A stretch of 37,900 bases of DNA from Ruegeria lacuscaerulensis (lineage in GTDB: Bacteria; Pseudomonadota; Alphaproteobacteria; Rhodobacterales; Rhodobacteraceae). The stretch is taken from positions 1-37,900 of the forward strand of contig NZ_WQDY01000019.1 in the NCBI RefSeq assembly GCF_013033355.1. The letters are read 5' to 3'. A program made the position numbers and the translations under genes. Each line of letters opens with the position of its first letter. Position 1 is the first letter of the stretch. Of this stretch, positions 1 to 9,152 are shown piece by piece. Below the pieces are notes generated by a model. That model was not told the DNA's origin. It searched no databases and worked only from the letters and a program-made list of their open reading frames with translations.

Positions 1-1056
1 GCCTTCGCAATGGAGTTGGCAGGCCAAGCCCTGCAGACGGATGATGCTGCTCTGACCGGTGGTCCGGATACGGACACCAAAGGTGTGGGCGATCTGTTCA
101 ACGTGACCATGAATGATCCGGGCGAAGATGGCTTGGGCGCGCTGGTCTACAGTCTGGAACTGGGCAGCAATGCCGGGTCGGTGACCCTGAAAGACACTGC
201 CACTGGCAACACTGTGTTCCTGTTTGACGAACTCGGTGACATTGTTGGGCGCGAAGGCACGAATGCCACAGACGCCGCAACCGGCGACGTTGTGTTCTCG
301 GTCTCAGTCAACAGCAGCACCGGCGCAGTGACGCTGACCCAGGAACGGGCGGTCGAGCACAGTTCGGCAGATACCTCGGGCTATGCCTCGGATATCACCG
401 GGTTGGGCGCGGGCCTGACCGATGCGATCAATCTCGTCGGCACCCTCAGCGATGCCGAGACCGCCGCAGACACCGCGTCGGCCTCTGTCGACCTCACCCA
501 AAAAATCTCGTTCACCGATGACGGGCCGGCCTTCGCAATGGAGTTGGCAGGCCAAGCCCTGCAGACGGATGACGCCGATCTGACGGGTGGGCCGGATACG
601 GACACCGAAGGCGTGGGCGATCTGTTCAACGTGACCATGAATGATCCGGGCGAAGATGGCTTGGGCGCGCTGGTCTACAGTCTGGAACTGGGCAGCAATG
701 CCGGGTCGGTGACCCTGAAAGACACTGCCACTGGCAACACTGTGTTCCTGTTTGACGAACTCGGTGACATTGTTGGGCGCGAAGGCACGAATGCCACAGA
801 CGCCGCAACCGGCGACGTTGTGTTCTCGGTCTCAGTCAACAGCAGCACCGGCGCAGTGACGCTGACCCAGGAACGGGCGGTCGAGCACAGTTCGGCAGAT
901 ACCTCGGGCTATGCCTCGGATGTCACCGGATTGGGCGCGGCCCTGACCGATGCGATCCGTCTGGTCGGCACCCTCAGCGATGCTGAAACCGCCGCAGACA
1001 CCGCGACGGACTATGTCGACCTCACCCAAAAAATCTCGTTCACCGATGACGGGCCG
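1..1056 (+). repeat. Two tandem 528 bp coding repeats (1-528 and 529-1056)
   Basis: The two units have the same length. They are identical by eye over about 310 bp in the middle (about 80-390 against 608-918). Differences cluster near the unit ends, for example around 48-75 versus 576-603 and 390-490 versus 918-1018. More units probably lie upstream of the window. Such arrays expand and contract by recombination. Confidence 0.9.
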
Positions 1057-2067
1057 CAGATCACTGTCAACGACGCATCGGGAAGTTATGAAGCGGGTGC
1101 GCAAGGCACGTGGTCGGATTCGCCCGGCGCTGACGCGTTTGACTCGTTGGACATTGAACTGGTCAGCTACGAGATCGACGATAATGGTACTGTCGTGGTC
1201 AACGCCGATTTGACCCAGGACTTGGTTAATCCCAACTTGTTCTCTGGCTCAATCACCGATGACTTTAATGGTGATGGCGTCGATGAAACAGTGGATTTCA
1301 CCATAGAATTCGACAGCCCAACCACCTATGATCTTCAGGTGTCTACACCGCCGGGTTCGGTGGTCGAACTGTCCACGGCAGATGGCAGCCTTGATGCGGG
1401 TGGCCCGGATCCGGTGCGGACGCTTACGATCGATACAGAAAGCATCGTGTTCGCGGCGGTCGAGCCAACCTCGACACCTGGCGAGATCCAACCGTTCCTA
1501 AATACTCTTGAAGCCAACTGGGAGGGTAGCGCGACATTCCTCAGTGCGGAACAGATGAATGTCAGCACCTCGGGCATCGGGAATGGCAATAACAATTTGA
1601 ACGGTAACGCCAACCACGGCATTGATGGCGACACGACCTCGGGCGGCAAGGTTGATGAAAGCTTCGTCGTCGACCCGACCGATTTTGACGTCAGCGCCGT
1701 GAAGGTCTTCATCGACAACTCCGTGGGCGGGTATGATAACCCGCCAGAGGATCTGTGGTACACGATCTACTATAGCGATGGCACACCCACTAGCGGCCCG
1801 ATTGAGGTGTTGGACGGCGATCTGTCGTCTGAAGCCGGTGGTCAGGAAAGCTTTGTGATCGGTGATCCAACAGGACCGAACAACATCGACGCGATCCAGC
1901 TCTTTATGGGTCAAGGGACCATCAAGATCCCGGTCATCGAGTTCACGACCTCGCAGGAGTTCAATCCCGAATCGTTAGAGATGACCCTAAATGCGACCGA
2001 AACCGACGGTGACTCGGATACGGACACTGACGGGTTCACAATCGACCTCGAACCGGTTGTCGCCTGA
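1..2067 (+). CDS. C-terminal part of a large type I secreted repeat protein (DUF5801 repeats); 5' end outside window
   Basis: The frame is open from base 1, and the first in-window ATG at 10 lies inside a repeat, so the true start is upstream. The visible 688 residues hold two near-identical repeats of 176 residues, each ending in a phrase like SFTDDGP. This is typical of the DUF5801 repeats-in-toxin domain of giant secreted adhesins. A non-repeated acidic region follows (about residues 353-688), rich in D, T and G, ending in a short hydrophobic tail (IDLEPVVA) that could be the C-terminal secretion signal. No RTX nonapeptides are seen in the visible part. The ABC exporter and fusion protein genes follow directly, so this is almost certainly their substrate. 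It would be secreted in one step past the outer membrane and act as a surface or biofilm protein. The family is fairly sure; the exact role is not. Confidence 0.85.
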   Translation, partial: AFAMELAGQALQTDDAALTGGPDTDTKGVGDLFNVTMNDPGEDGLGALVYSLELGSNAGSVTLKDTATGNTVFLFDELGDIVGREGTNATDAATGDVVFSVSVNSSTGAVTLTQERAVEHSSADTSGYASDITGLGAGLTDAINLVGTLSDAETAADTASASVDLTQKISFTDDGPAFAMELAGQALQTDDADLTGGPDTDTEGVGDLFNVTMNDPGEDGLGALVYSLELGSNAGSVTLKDTATGNTVFLFDELGDIVGREGTNATDAATGDVVFSVSVNSSTGAVTLTQERAVEHSSADTSGYASDVTGLGAALTDAIRLVGTLSDAETAADTATDYVDLTQKISFTDDGPQITVNDASGSYEAGAQGTWSDSPGADAFDSLDIELVSYEIDDNGTVVVNADLTQDLVNPNLFSGSITDDFNGDGVDETVDFTIEFDSPTTYDLQVSTPPGSVVELSTADGSLDAGGPDPVRTLTIDTESIVFAAVEPTSTPGEIQPFLNTLEANWEGSATFLSAEQMNVSTSGIGNGNNNLNGNANHGIDGDTTSGGKVDESFVVDPTDFDVSAVKVFIDNSVGGYDNPPEDLWYTIYYSDGTPTSGPIEVLDGDLSSEAGGQESFVIGDPTGPNNIDAIQLFMGQGTIKIPVIEFTTSQEFNPESLEMTLNATETDGDSDTDTDGFTIDLEPVVA

Positions 2068-2087
2068 CAAAGCAGTGAAACGCGCAG

Positions 2088-2109
2088 ACCCGGCGCCTTG
2101 CCGGGTTTG
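2088..2109 (+). terminator. Hairpin between the secreted protein and its exporter
   Basis: ACCCGGC (2088-2094) and GCCGGGT (2100-2106) form a 7 bp stem with a 5-base loop, followed by a short T run. It begins 20 bases after the stop codon. The T run is short, so it may attenuate rather than fully end transcription, giving less exporter than substrate. Confidence 0.55.
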
Positions 2110-2156
2110 CACATCCTCACAGCCGTACCAAACCCTTGTTACAGAGTGCCACGTTC

Positions 2157-3890
2157 ATGAATGCCAATCCCGATACAAATATCGTCGACACCACCAGAAA
2201 AGCCGTGAAGCGGCTTTTCCCGCCGCTACTGATCGTAAGCTGTGTCGTAAACCTGCTACTTCTGGTGAGCGCTATTTACATGCTGCAGATCTATGACAGG
2301 GTTCTGACCACCGGGTCTTTCGACACTCTGGTCTGGCTGACGGTTGTCGCACTTTTTGCGCTGATCATTTACGGAATACTAGAGCAAGTACGACGGATGA
2401 TCTTAGGTCGTGCAAGTTTCTGGGTTGAATCAGAACTCAGCGAACCGACCCTCAGAAAAGCCATGTCTGACCGGCTGACTGGCGGCAACCCAAAGGCCAG
2501 CCTGAACGATGTTGCCAACCTCAGGTCATTTCTGGGCGGAGACGCAGTCCTTGCCTTTTTTGATGCACTCTGGACACCGATCTTTATTGCGTTCATTTGG
2601 TTACTCCACCCTGGACTTGGTGTCTTTGCGCTTTGCAGTACTATCGTTCTCTTTCTGTTTGCGCTTACAAATGACATTCTGACACGCAATCCCAACAAGG
2701 AAATAAGTGCCAAGCTTCGCCAAAGTGATACGGCAGCGCAGCAGTTTCTTGAGAGTGGTGAAACCATCCGCCCTCTGGGAATGGGTGATGCCTTGCTTGG
2801 TCGTTGGCAGTCTTTTCAGGCAGGTGCCCGACGTGAGCACCAGAACCTGAAGGAAAAAACCTCGGGCCTTGTCAGCGCATCACGAGCGCTACGCCTTGCC
2901 TTGCAAGTCATGATACTGGGACTTGGCGCGTATTTTGTCCTTCAAGGCAATCTGACTGCCGGAGGGATGATCGCTGCCTCAATTGTTCTGGGCAGGGCAC
3001 TTGCTCCTATCGAGCGTTCAATAAGTGCTTGGAAAGGTTTCGTGGCAGCGCGTACCGCTATCACCCGTCTCAGGGATCACTTTGCGGGTGAATTTGCTCC
3101 CGATTATGAAGTCAACTTACCAAAGCCTCTCGGCCAATTGCAGGTGGAAGAGGTCTATTGTCTCGCACCCTATTCGGGCGAACCGATTCTGGAGAACATC
3201 TCTTTCGCTCTTGAGCCCGGCGAGACACTAGTCGTTTTTGGGCCTTCCGGTTCGGGCAAATCGACCTTGTGTCGTTTATTGGTCGGAGCCTGGCAACCAA
3301 CACGCGGCCATGTAAGGCTTGACGGTGCAGACGTCGGAAATTGGAACCCCGAAAATCTAGGGCCGTGGCTGGGCTATCTGCCCCAAAATGTAGAGCTCTT
3401 TCCAGGCACCGTAGCCCAGAACATTGCCCGAATGCGAGACGTCGACGACTCGATGGTAATCAAGGCCGCCAAAGAAGCAGGAGTTCACGATCTCGTTTTG
3501 CGGTTACCACATGGGTACGAAACAGACGTTGGCTTGCACGGCGGGCGTATCTCTGGTGGTCAAAGGCAAAGGCTGGGACTTGCTCGTGCTCTACTGGGTG
3601 ACCCGTCGTTTATCGTCTTGGATGAGCCCAGCTCGAACCTCGATCAGGAAGGCGATGCAGCCCTTGCTGCAGCTCTTGCGCGCTCCAAGAATCTTGGTCG
3701 CACCGTCGTAGTTGTGACCCATCGTCCCGCGGGGCTCAGGACTGCAGACAAAGTTCTGGTTCTCAAAGACGGATCTGTCGCCGCATTTGGCCCGCGTGAG
3801 AAAATTTTGCAGATCAGAGGCCAAGCTCCAGCCTATCAAACCGTGCGGACGGTGCAATCTAGCAGCGGCAACAACGCAGTAGCAGAGTAA
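2157..3890 (+). CDS. Type I secretion ABC transporter (permease-ATPase), PrsD/PrtD type
   Basis: This inner-membrane half-transporter powers one-step export of the upstream repeat protein through a trans-envelope channel. The N-terminal half has hydrophobic segments (about residues 17-80, 130-175 and 245-285). The C-terminal half is an ABC ATPase with Walker A GPSGSGKST (362-370), signature SGGQ (466-469) and Walker B IVLDEP with catalytic Glu490. The length (577 residues) fits the PrtD/PrsD family, and there is no N-terminal C39-like domain. The frame is open from a TTG at 2136. I prefer the ATG at 2157, because family members begin with a short polar leader before the first membrane helix. 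The ribosome site is weak at both. The membrane fusion gene follows after 12 bases, so the two are co-transcribed. An outer-membrane TolC-type partner is not in the window. Confidence 0.93.
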   Translation: MNANPDTNIVDTTRKAVKRLFPPLLIVSCVVNLLLLVSAIYMLQIYDRVLTTGSFDTLVWLTVVALFALIIYGILEQVRRMILGRASFWVESELSEPTLRKAMSDRLTGGNPKASLNDVANLRSFLGGDAVLAFFDALWTPIFIAFIWLLHPGLGVFALCSTIVLFLFALTNDILTRNPNKEISAKLRQSDTAAQQFLESGETIRPLGMGDALLGRWQSFQAGARREHQNLKEKTSGLVSASRALRLALQVMILGLGAYFVLQGNLTAGGMIAASIVLGRALAPIERSISAWKGFVAARTAITRLRDHFAGEFAPDYEVNLPKPLGQLQVEEVYCLAPYSGEPILENISFALEPGETLVVFGPSGSGKSTLCRLLVGAWQPTRGHVRLDGADVGNWNPENLGPWLGYLPQNVELFPGTVAQNIARMRDVDDSMVIKAAKEAGVHDLVLRLPHGYETDVGLHGGRISGGQRQRLGLARALLGDPSFIVLDEPSSNLDQEGDAALAAALARSKNLGRTVVVVTHRPAGLRTADKVLVLKDGSVAAFGPREKILQIRGQAPAYQTVRTVQSSSGNNAVAE

Positions 3891-3902
3891 GGTGGTTCGC
3901 CA

Positions 3903-5426
3903 ATGAGTTTTTGGGAAGAGTTACAGGAAAACGTGAAGGCTTTCTGTGCTTCGGTGCTTGATGGTATTTTGGGTGCAATTCCAGCCGACTGGTTGGATTG
4001 GATCTTAGAAAAGCTACCACCCGCCGTTGACCCGAGGTGGATCGCGGCAATTATTTTATTGCTCACGTTGGTGCTTCTGACATTACTCCTCCGCTCAATT
4101 CGACACAAAGCGGTCACAGACTCAACATCGAACCTTAGAGATCTCACGCGCGCGCCGCTTCGCACGGGGTACATCGTCGCAATCGGGCTGGTGTTTGGTT
4201 TGGTGACCTGGTCATTCAGCGCCCGGCTGGAAGGCGCAGCCATTGCACCAGGAGTAGTCAGTCCAGAAGGGTACCGCAAAACCGTTCAACATCTGGAGGG
4301 CGGAATCATAAAATCTATTCACGTGAGGGAAGGGGACAAGGTGACCAAAGGTCAGGTTCTTTTAACTCTCGACGACGTGCAGGCACGTGCCCGACTTGAC
4401 GAATTGGTAAAGCGGTACACGCACCTGCTGGCGAGGGTCGCCCGCCTCAAAGCTGAATTAGACGGTTCCGAAATATTGGTCGTCCCGAACAGCGAGAATG
4501 TATCCGATGAAGCTGAATTAACACGCGCAATTTCCGATCAACAAGAACTTCTGACGCGGCGAATTACGACACAAAAAGGCCGCGACAACATACTGCGCAA
4601 ACGCATCAAACAGCTCGACGAAGAAAACCTCGGACTTAAGAAAACGATCGTCGGCTTGGACGAAAAAACACATTTAATTGAGGAAGAAATCCAAGGTGTA
4701 ACAAGCCTGCTGGGGAAAGGTCTAGAAAGGAAGTACCGACTACTGGCCCTGAAACGCGCAGCCGCAGACATCACGATTGAGCGTGCTACCAGTAAAGCGC
4801 AGATCGCCCGCAACAATCAAAAGATCGGTGAAACCGAATTGCAATTACTGGCCATGGTTCAGCAGGAGATAGAAGACTCCACCATGGAATTGTCGGAAAT
4901 GAAACGTACTCTAGCCGAGTTGGAAAGCGAAATACGATGGCACAGGGATGTGGTCGATAGAACGGAAATACGCTCTCCGATTGAAGGTAAGGTAATGAAT
5001 GTGCGGATCACTACTCTTTCTGGGGTCGTCCGAAACGGTGAACCGATCTTGGATATCGTACCTTCGAAGGTTCCTTTGATAATCGACGCCCGAGTCAACC
5101 CGATTGATATAGATGTCGTAAGTATTGGTATGCCTGCCCGTATTCATCTTACTGCGTATCAACAACGCAACATGCCACAGATATTCGGTTTGATGCGCTC
5201 AATTTCCGCAGACCGCATAGTCGACGAAAATACAGGGCAACCCTATTATTTGGCAAAGGTTGAGGTTTTACCTGCCGAACTCGCAGATTTACAGGACGTC
5301 GAACTCGTCTCAGGAATGCCCGTAGAGGTTATGCTGCAAACCGGTGAAGCAAGCGTTGCCGACTATGTCATCGGGCCGCTTTTGAGTTCAATCCGACGTA
5401 GTTTCCGGGAAAACCACGGCAGTTAA
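3903..5426 (+). CDS. Type I secretion membrane fusion protein, HlyD/PrsE family
   Basis: This periplasmic adaptor links the ABC exporter to an outer-membrane channel. A lipoyl-like half motif (VQHLEGGIIKSIHVREGD, near residues 128-145) is followed by a long charged coiled coil (about 160-345) and a second barrel half (RSPIEGKVMNVRI, about 350). An AAGGTGG ribosome site lies just before the ATG. The length is 507 residues, longer than the usual 430-480. The excess is at the N-terminus, where about 85 residues precede the expected single anchor helix (about 88-105) and include an additional hydrophobic stretch (about 46-63). The protein may therefore have two membrane helices. The gene ends the secretion operon, and no clear terminator was seen after it. 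Confidence 0.92.
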   Translation: MSFWEELQENVKAFCASVLDGILGAIPADWLDWILEKLPPAVDPRWIAAIILLLTLVLLTLLLRSIRHKAVTDSTSNLRDLTRAPLRTGYIVAIGLVFGLVTWSFSARLEGAAIAPGVVSPEGYRKTVQHLEGGIIKSIHVREGDKVTKGQVLLTLDDVQARARLDELVKRYTHLLARVARLKAELDGSEILVVPNSENVSDEAELTRAISDQQELLTRRITTQKGRDNILRKRIKQLDEENLGLKKTIVGLDEKTHLIEEEIQGVTSLLGKGLERKYRLLALKRAAADITIERATSKAQIARNNQKIGETELQLLAMVQQEIEDSTMELSEMKRTLAELESEIRWHRDVVDRTEIRSPIEGKVMNVRITTLSGVVRNGEPILDIVPSKVPLIIDARVNPIDIDVVSIGMPARIHLTAYQQRNMPQIFGLMRSISADRIVDENTGQPYYLAKVEVLPAELADLQDVELVSGMPVEVMLQTGEASVADYVIGPLLSSIRRSFRENHGS

Positions 5427-5670
5427 CAAAGATTTGGTGATACAAGGTCGGTAGTACACAAAACAAGTTTGAAAGTTCTTTGTTGCTTGATCTCCAAATA
5501 CTAGAGAAATCCCAATCCGCGTTTTTATTATAGAACTTGCGACAGATTGCCATGCTAGCGGTAATTGACCTTAACTGTTTGCCGCCGCAAGCCAAGTACC
5601 GCGTCGAATTGGTCGCAAGCGAGTAGCTTGCAGGGGTCGATCTAGCTCCGCTACACCCCCACTTTCCGTC
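5427..5670. other. Non-coding stretch after the secretion operon
   Basis: No supported gene. Short frames here have no ribosome site and no recognisable protein character. The stretch is AT-richer up to about 5560, then becomes GC-rich as it approaches the 230 bp repeat. Confidence 0.5.
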
Positions 5671-5900
5671 AGACAATATCCGGCCCCCGCTCCTTCCCCC
5701 CGGTCTTGCGGGAGAAGGCCCATCGCTTTCAGGTTCGTATCCGCGCGATGCCTTTTATCGGAGGCTAGCCGCTTCGCCGCGGGCTTCTCACCTGTCCCGC
5801 TCTGACTGCGCACGGTCTCGGCGATCCCCGGTCCGACGATTGCCTGAAGACGTCCGTCGACTGGTGAGTTCCGTAGTCGCGTTTCTGCACCGGCCCAGAA
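5671..5900. repeat. 230 bp repeat, copy 1
   Basis: This segment matches 22934-23163 over exactly 230 bp without gaps, with roughly 15 mismatches (about 93% identity by eye). It contains a strong hairpin near its left end (CCTTCCCCC paired with GGGAGAAGG, about 5691-5717). The minus strand stays open in both copies across the conserved part (peptide begins near KRLASDKRHRADTNLK). That may be chance or may point to a small peptide or structured RNA. Its right end meets the terminator segment that precedes a tRNA-fMet 3' end. Confidence 0.85.
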
Positions 5901-5903
5901 TTA

Positions 5904-5932
5904 ACAAGGCCGCCTTGCGGCGGCTTGTTTGA
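5904..5932. terminator. Terminator hairpin of a former tRNA-fMet locus
   Basis: AACAAGGCCGCC and GGCGGCTTGTT form a stem over a short loop, with T or A runs on both sides. The surrounding 53 bases (5901-5953) match 29316-29368 without gaps, and that copy lies directly downstream of a tRNA-fMet 3' end. The hairpin therefore most likely ended tRNA or rRNA transcription running leftward. Confidence 0.65.
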
Positions 5933-6018
5933 CAACGAGTTCGACCCAAGTGGTCTTTGGAGTATGCTTTGGCCCACTTTCTTTGAGGTTGTGAGCCTGG
6001 CGCGGTGAAGACGTTAAG

Positions 6019-6041
6019 CAATTGATCCGGGGGATCAATTG
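6019..6041. repeat. Perfect 10 bp inverted repeat with a 3-base centre
   Basis: CAATTGATCC (6019-6028), GGG, then GGATCAATTG (6032-6041). It lies inside about 126 bases that separate the terminator segment (ending 5953) from the tRNA 3' fragment (starting 6077). It may be fused element ends left by a deletion, or a protein-binding site. Confidence 0.6.
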
Positions 6042-6076
6042 TAGTCTGACCGGGCTGTGTAGGGGATTTCTGACGC

Positions 6077-6097
6077 TGGTTGCGGGAGCAGGATTTG
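6077..6097 (-). pseudogene. Fragment of tRNA-fMet 3' end
   Basis: Twenty-one bases are identical to the 3' terminal part (T-arm half, acceptor strand and CCA) of the tRNA-fMet at 37846. The match stops abruptly at 6097 and the rest of the tRNA is absent. Together with the terminator segment and the 230 bp repeat to its left, it marks a decayed second tRNA-fMet locus or an old integration scar. Confidence 0.7.
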
Positions 6098-6713
6098 GCC
6101 TTTGCCGAACGTCCGCGAAGTTGACTTTCTAACGATACAACTTTGCGCAGTTCTTAACTTCATGAGGATAAGTTGAAGAGTTTGGTTCACTAAAAGAAGA
6201 CGGACGAGTCGACCAATAAAGGGTCGCCCAAACCTCCACCAAAGCGTAGGTTTGCACTTTTGGGATGTTAAAATAACGTGCAAAATCAACAGGCACGACA
6301 AATAATTCACCCAATTGTGCACATGTTTTGACCTAGCCAAAGATGCGACGGTACGAGAGGAGCAAGGTGTCGTGCGGCGTTCAGCATCGGATTGCCTAAC
6401 CTTAAAGTAGTTTGGCGTCGTTACCCGAAGCAAACTAAACCCTGAGTAGCCTGTTAATCAAAGCGCTCAAGTTCCATTTGCTAACACTGCTAAAGTTTCG
6501 AGCAACTCTAGCAGTGAAAATTAGTTCAACTGTGACAGTGATGACGGTCAAAGCTGCCAAATAAACACCGGCACAGCGTGCAAAGAGACCAACACCCAAC
6601 CGTAGAGTTCTTGGCACCTGAAACAAAGGCAGATCGCCGGCTACCAACATTCATTCGATGTGAACGGTCACCTGAGAAGACCGTTTGAGCAATTAAATCA
6701 GAAGGGAAAACAC
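6098..6713. other. Non-coding stretch before the sulfatase gene
   Basis: No supported gene in about 600 bases of AT-richer sequence. Minus-strand frames of up to 132 codons exist but lack ribosome sites and run into the tRNA scar. The promoter of the sulfatase operon should lie in the last 150 bases; I could not pick convincing -35/-10 boxes. Confidence 0.45.
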
Positions 6714-9068
6714 ATGAGGTTGCCGAACTTGGGTGCAGCACAAGGTGTAATTTTGGCGAGCTTGCTGTCTTTGTGTGCAACGCCATCTATGTCGCAGGAT
6801 GACTGGGACCGCTCAGTTTTGCCGATCCCTTTAACTAAATTCAATGGTCATATCGGCCTAAGAACTGGCGATTCCAGTCTGGACTTTCCGAGGCAAGTCG
6901 TCGCCCCGGAAGGTGCGCCCAACATTCTTCTAATTATGCCCGATGACGTTGGGTTCGGGGCACCCACAGCATTTGGCGGACCCGTCCCAACAGAAGCGTA
7001 TGATCGAATAGCCGAAGACGGACTACGTTTCATCCAGATGCATACAACCGCACTATGCTCGCCAACCCGGGCTGCGTTGATATCGGGGCGCAATCACCAT
7101 TCGAACGCGACCGGTGTAATAATGGAAATCGGCACCGGCTTCCCAGGCTACAACTCCCTCATGCCTAAGGAAAACGGAACTATTGCAGAAATTCTCAAGG
7201 GAAACGGCTACAATACCGCATGGTACGGTAAGAACCACAATGTTCCTGATTGGCAGTCGAGCCAAGTCGGACCTTTTGATCTGTGGCCGACCGGCTTGGG
7301 CTTTGAACAATTCTTCGGTTTCATTGGTGGCGATACAAGCCAGTTTACCCCTGCTATTTTCGATGGAACCAAACCGATCGAACCGCCCAACACCGAAGAC
7401 TATCACCTAGACGTGGACATGGCGGATCGGGCTATCAACTATATTCGCGAACAACATGCACTTGCGCCGGAAAAACCGTTTTTCGTTTACTATGCGCCCG
7501 GCACTTCGCACGCACCACACCACGCTCCAAAGGAATGGATCGAAAAATTCAAAGGACAATTCGATCAAGGTTGGGACAAGGTCCGTGAAGAGTCGTTCGC
7601 CAGGCAGAAAGAACTGGGAATAATCCCTGAAGATACCATTCTAACTCCGAGACCTGAGCAACTGCGTGCTTGGGATTCACTGAACAACCAACAAAAAGAA
7701 CTCTACGCACGAATGATGGAGGTCTACGCTGGCGCTCTTGCCCATATGGACCATCAAATTAACCGGATCATCGACGCTGTTGAGGAGACCGGTGAGTTGG
7801 ATAACACCCTCATTATCTACTTGATGGGCGACAACGGAGCGAGCGCCGAAGGCAGTCCGGATGGCCTGTTGAATGAAATGACTTTCTTCAACAACATCGC
7901 TGTACCTTTCGAAGATACATACGCGAGAATGGATGAGCTGGGAGGGCCAAATACCTTTGGTCACTTCCCTTCAGCTTGGGCGCACGCCATGAACACGCCA
8001 TTCCAATGGACCAAACAAGTTGCCAGCCATTTCGGAGGCACACGTAACGGAATGATCATTCGCTGGCCAGCGGGGATAGAAGCCAGAGGCGAAGTGCGAA
8101 GGCAGTTCCACCATGTAATCGACATCATGCCGACAATCCTTGAAGCGGTAGGGATCCCAGCGCCGACATCAATAAACGGCGTCGCGCAATCTGAAATTGA
8201 AGGCACCAGCATGGTTTACGCTTTCGATAATGCCGACGCCCCATCAACTCGTCGCACTCAGTATTTTGAGATGATGGGCAACCGCGCGATTTACAGCGAC
8301 GGGTGGGTAGCCACCACTACCCCGCCGGAAGCTCCCTGGATTAGCGTCACCCAGAAAAGCGACGTGATCAATGATTGGATGTGGGAACTTTATAATGTCC
8401 AAGAGGACTTCTCGCAGGCCAACAACTTAGCTAACGAAAACCCCGAGAAATTGGCCGAGTTGCAGATCTTATTCTATGGTGAAGCCGCCAAATACAATGT
8501 CCTTCCAATCGACAACGACAAGGTCGACAGGCTGGACGTAGCGCTCCGTCCAAGCCTGACGCAAGGTCGTTCGAAGTTCACATATTTCGACAACATGCGA
8601 CGTATCCCGGAAGGCACTGCACCCGACTTCAAGAACAAGTCACATACGATCACCGCGCATGTTGAAATTGGCGAGGGTGAGACTGACGGAATGCTCGTCA
8701 CACAAGGTGGACGATTTGGAGGATGGGCGCTCTATGTGTTGGGAGGAAAGCCAATCTACACCTACAATGTCGCCAACCTTGAGCGGTACAACATAGTGGG
8801 AGATGTCCTTACGCCGGGCGAGCATATTATTCGCTACGAGTTCGAATACGACGGTGGAGGTGTCGGCCTTGGCGGGACAGGAAAACTCTTTGTAGACGAT
8901 ACACTTGTGGGTGAGGGCCGGGTCGAACGGACAATGGGCTACCGGATATCTCTCGACGAGACCTTCGATATTGGCTCTGACGCAGGAGAACCAGTGAGCG
9001 AAGACTATCATGTGCCATTCGACTTCCCAGGAGTTTTGAAGAAAGTCGAAGTTGAATTGGACCCTTAA
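6714..9068 (+). CDS. Exported arylsulfatase (Cys-type)
   Basis: This enzyme hydrolyses sulfate esters, in the periplasm or outside the cell. The ATG at 6714 follows a GAAGGG ribosome site and opens a signal peptide (residues 1-27, cleavage near SMS-QDD). A frame open to a GTG at 6660 has no such site. The sulfatase motif CSPTR is at 115-119, so Cys115 would be converted to formylglycine. Metal-binding Asp77-Asp78 lie in MPDDVGFG, and other family blocks include SGRNHH, WYGKNH and MGDNG. The protein has 784 residues, with the extra C-terminal beta-rich region found in long marine sulfatases. The gene for the formylglycine-generating enzyme is not in the window. A DUF3604 gene follows 84 bases downstream, probably in one operon. 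The substrate is not evident. Confidence 0.93.
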   Translation: MRLPNLGAAQGVILASLLSLCATPSMSQDDWDRSVLPIPLTKFNGHIGLRTGDSSLDFPRQVVAPEGAPNILLIMPDDVGFGAPTAFGGPVPTEAYDRIAEDGLRFIQMHTTALCSPTRAALISGRNHHSNATGVIMEIGTGFPGYNSLMPKENGTIAEILKGNGYNTAWYGKNHNVPDWQSSQVGPFDLWPTGLGFEQFFGFIGGDTSQFTPAIFDGTKPIEPPNTEDYHLDVDMADRAINYIREQHALAPEKPFFVYYAPGTSHAPHHAPKEWIEKFKGQFDQGWDKVREESFARQKELGIIPEDTILTPRPEQLRAWDSLNNQQKELYARMMEVYAGALAHMDHQINRIIDAVEETGELDNTLIIYLMGDNGASAEGSPDGLLNEMTFFNNIAVPFEDTYARMDELGGPNTFGHFPSAWAHAMNTPFQWTKQVASHFGGTRNGMIIRWPAGIEARGEVRRQFHHVIDIMPTILEAVGIPAPTSINGVAQSEIEGTSMVYAFDNADAPSTRRTQYFEMMGNRAIYSDGWVATTTPPEAPWISVTQKSDVINDWMWELYNVQEDFSQANNLANENPEKLAELQILFYGEAAKYNVLPIDNDKVDRLDVALRPSLTQGRSKFTYFDNMRRIPEGTAPDFKNKSHTITAHVEIGEGETDGMLVTQGGRFGGWALYVLGGKPIYTYNVANLERYNIVGDVLTPGEHIIRYEFEYDGGGVGLGGTGKLFVDDTLVGEGRVERTMGYRISLDETFDIGSDAGEPVSEDYHVPFDFPGVLKKVEVELDP

Positions 9069-9085
9069 GAGGAAACCATAACTTG

Positions 9086-9128
9086 CGAGCGACCAGCGTC
9101 CCTAAGGTCCTAACAAAACCTTCGCTCG
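9086..9128. promoter_or_regulatory. Inverted repeat between sulfatase and DUF3604 genes
   Basis: CGAGCGA (9086-9092) and TCGCTCG (9122-9128) can pair across a 29-base loop, with a short A run after. It could be a weak stem-loop that tunes expression or mRNA stability between the two genes. It is not a typical terminator. Confidence 0.3.
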
Positions 9129-9152
9129 AAAACGTGGAAATGGAGGCCCTAA

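Noticed and set aside
98..808. Two identical 60-codon minus-strand frames in the repeat protein gene
   Set aside because: They are shadows of the two tandem repeats on the coding strand; identity follows from the repeat.
6035..6433. 132-codon minus-strand frame
   Set aside because: No ribosome site, low protein character, and it runs through the tRNA 3' fragment and the palindrome.
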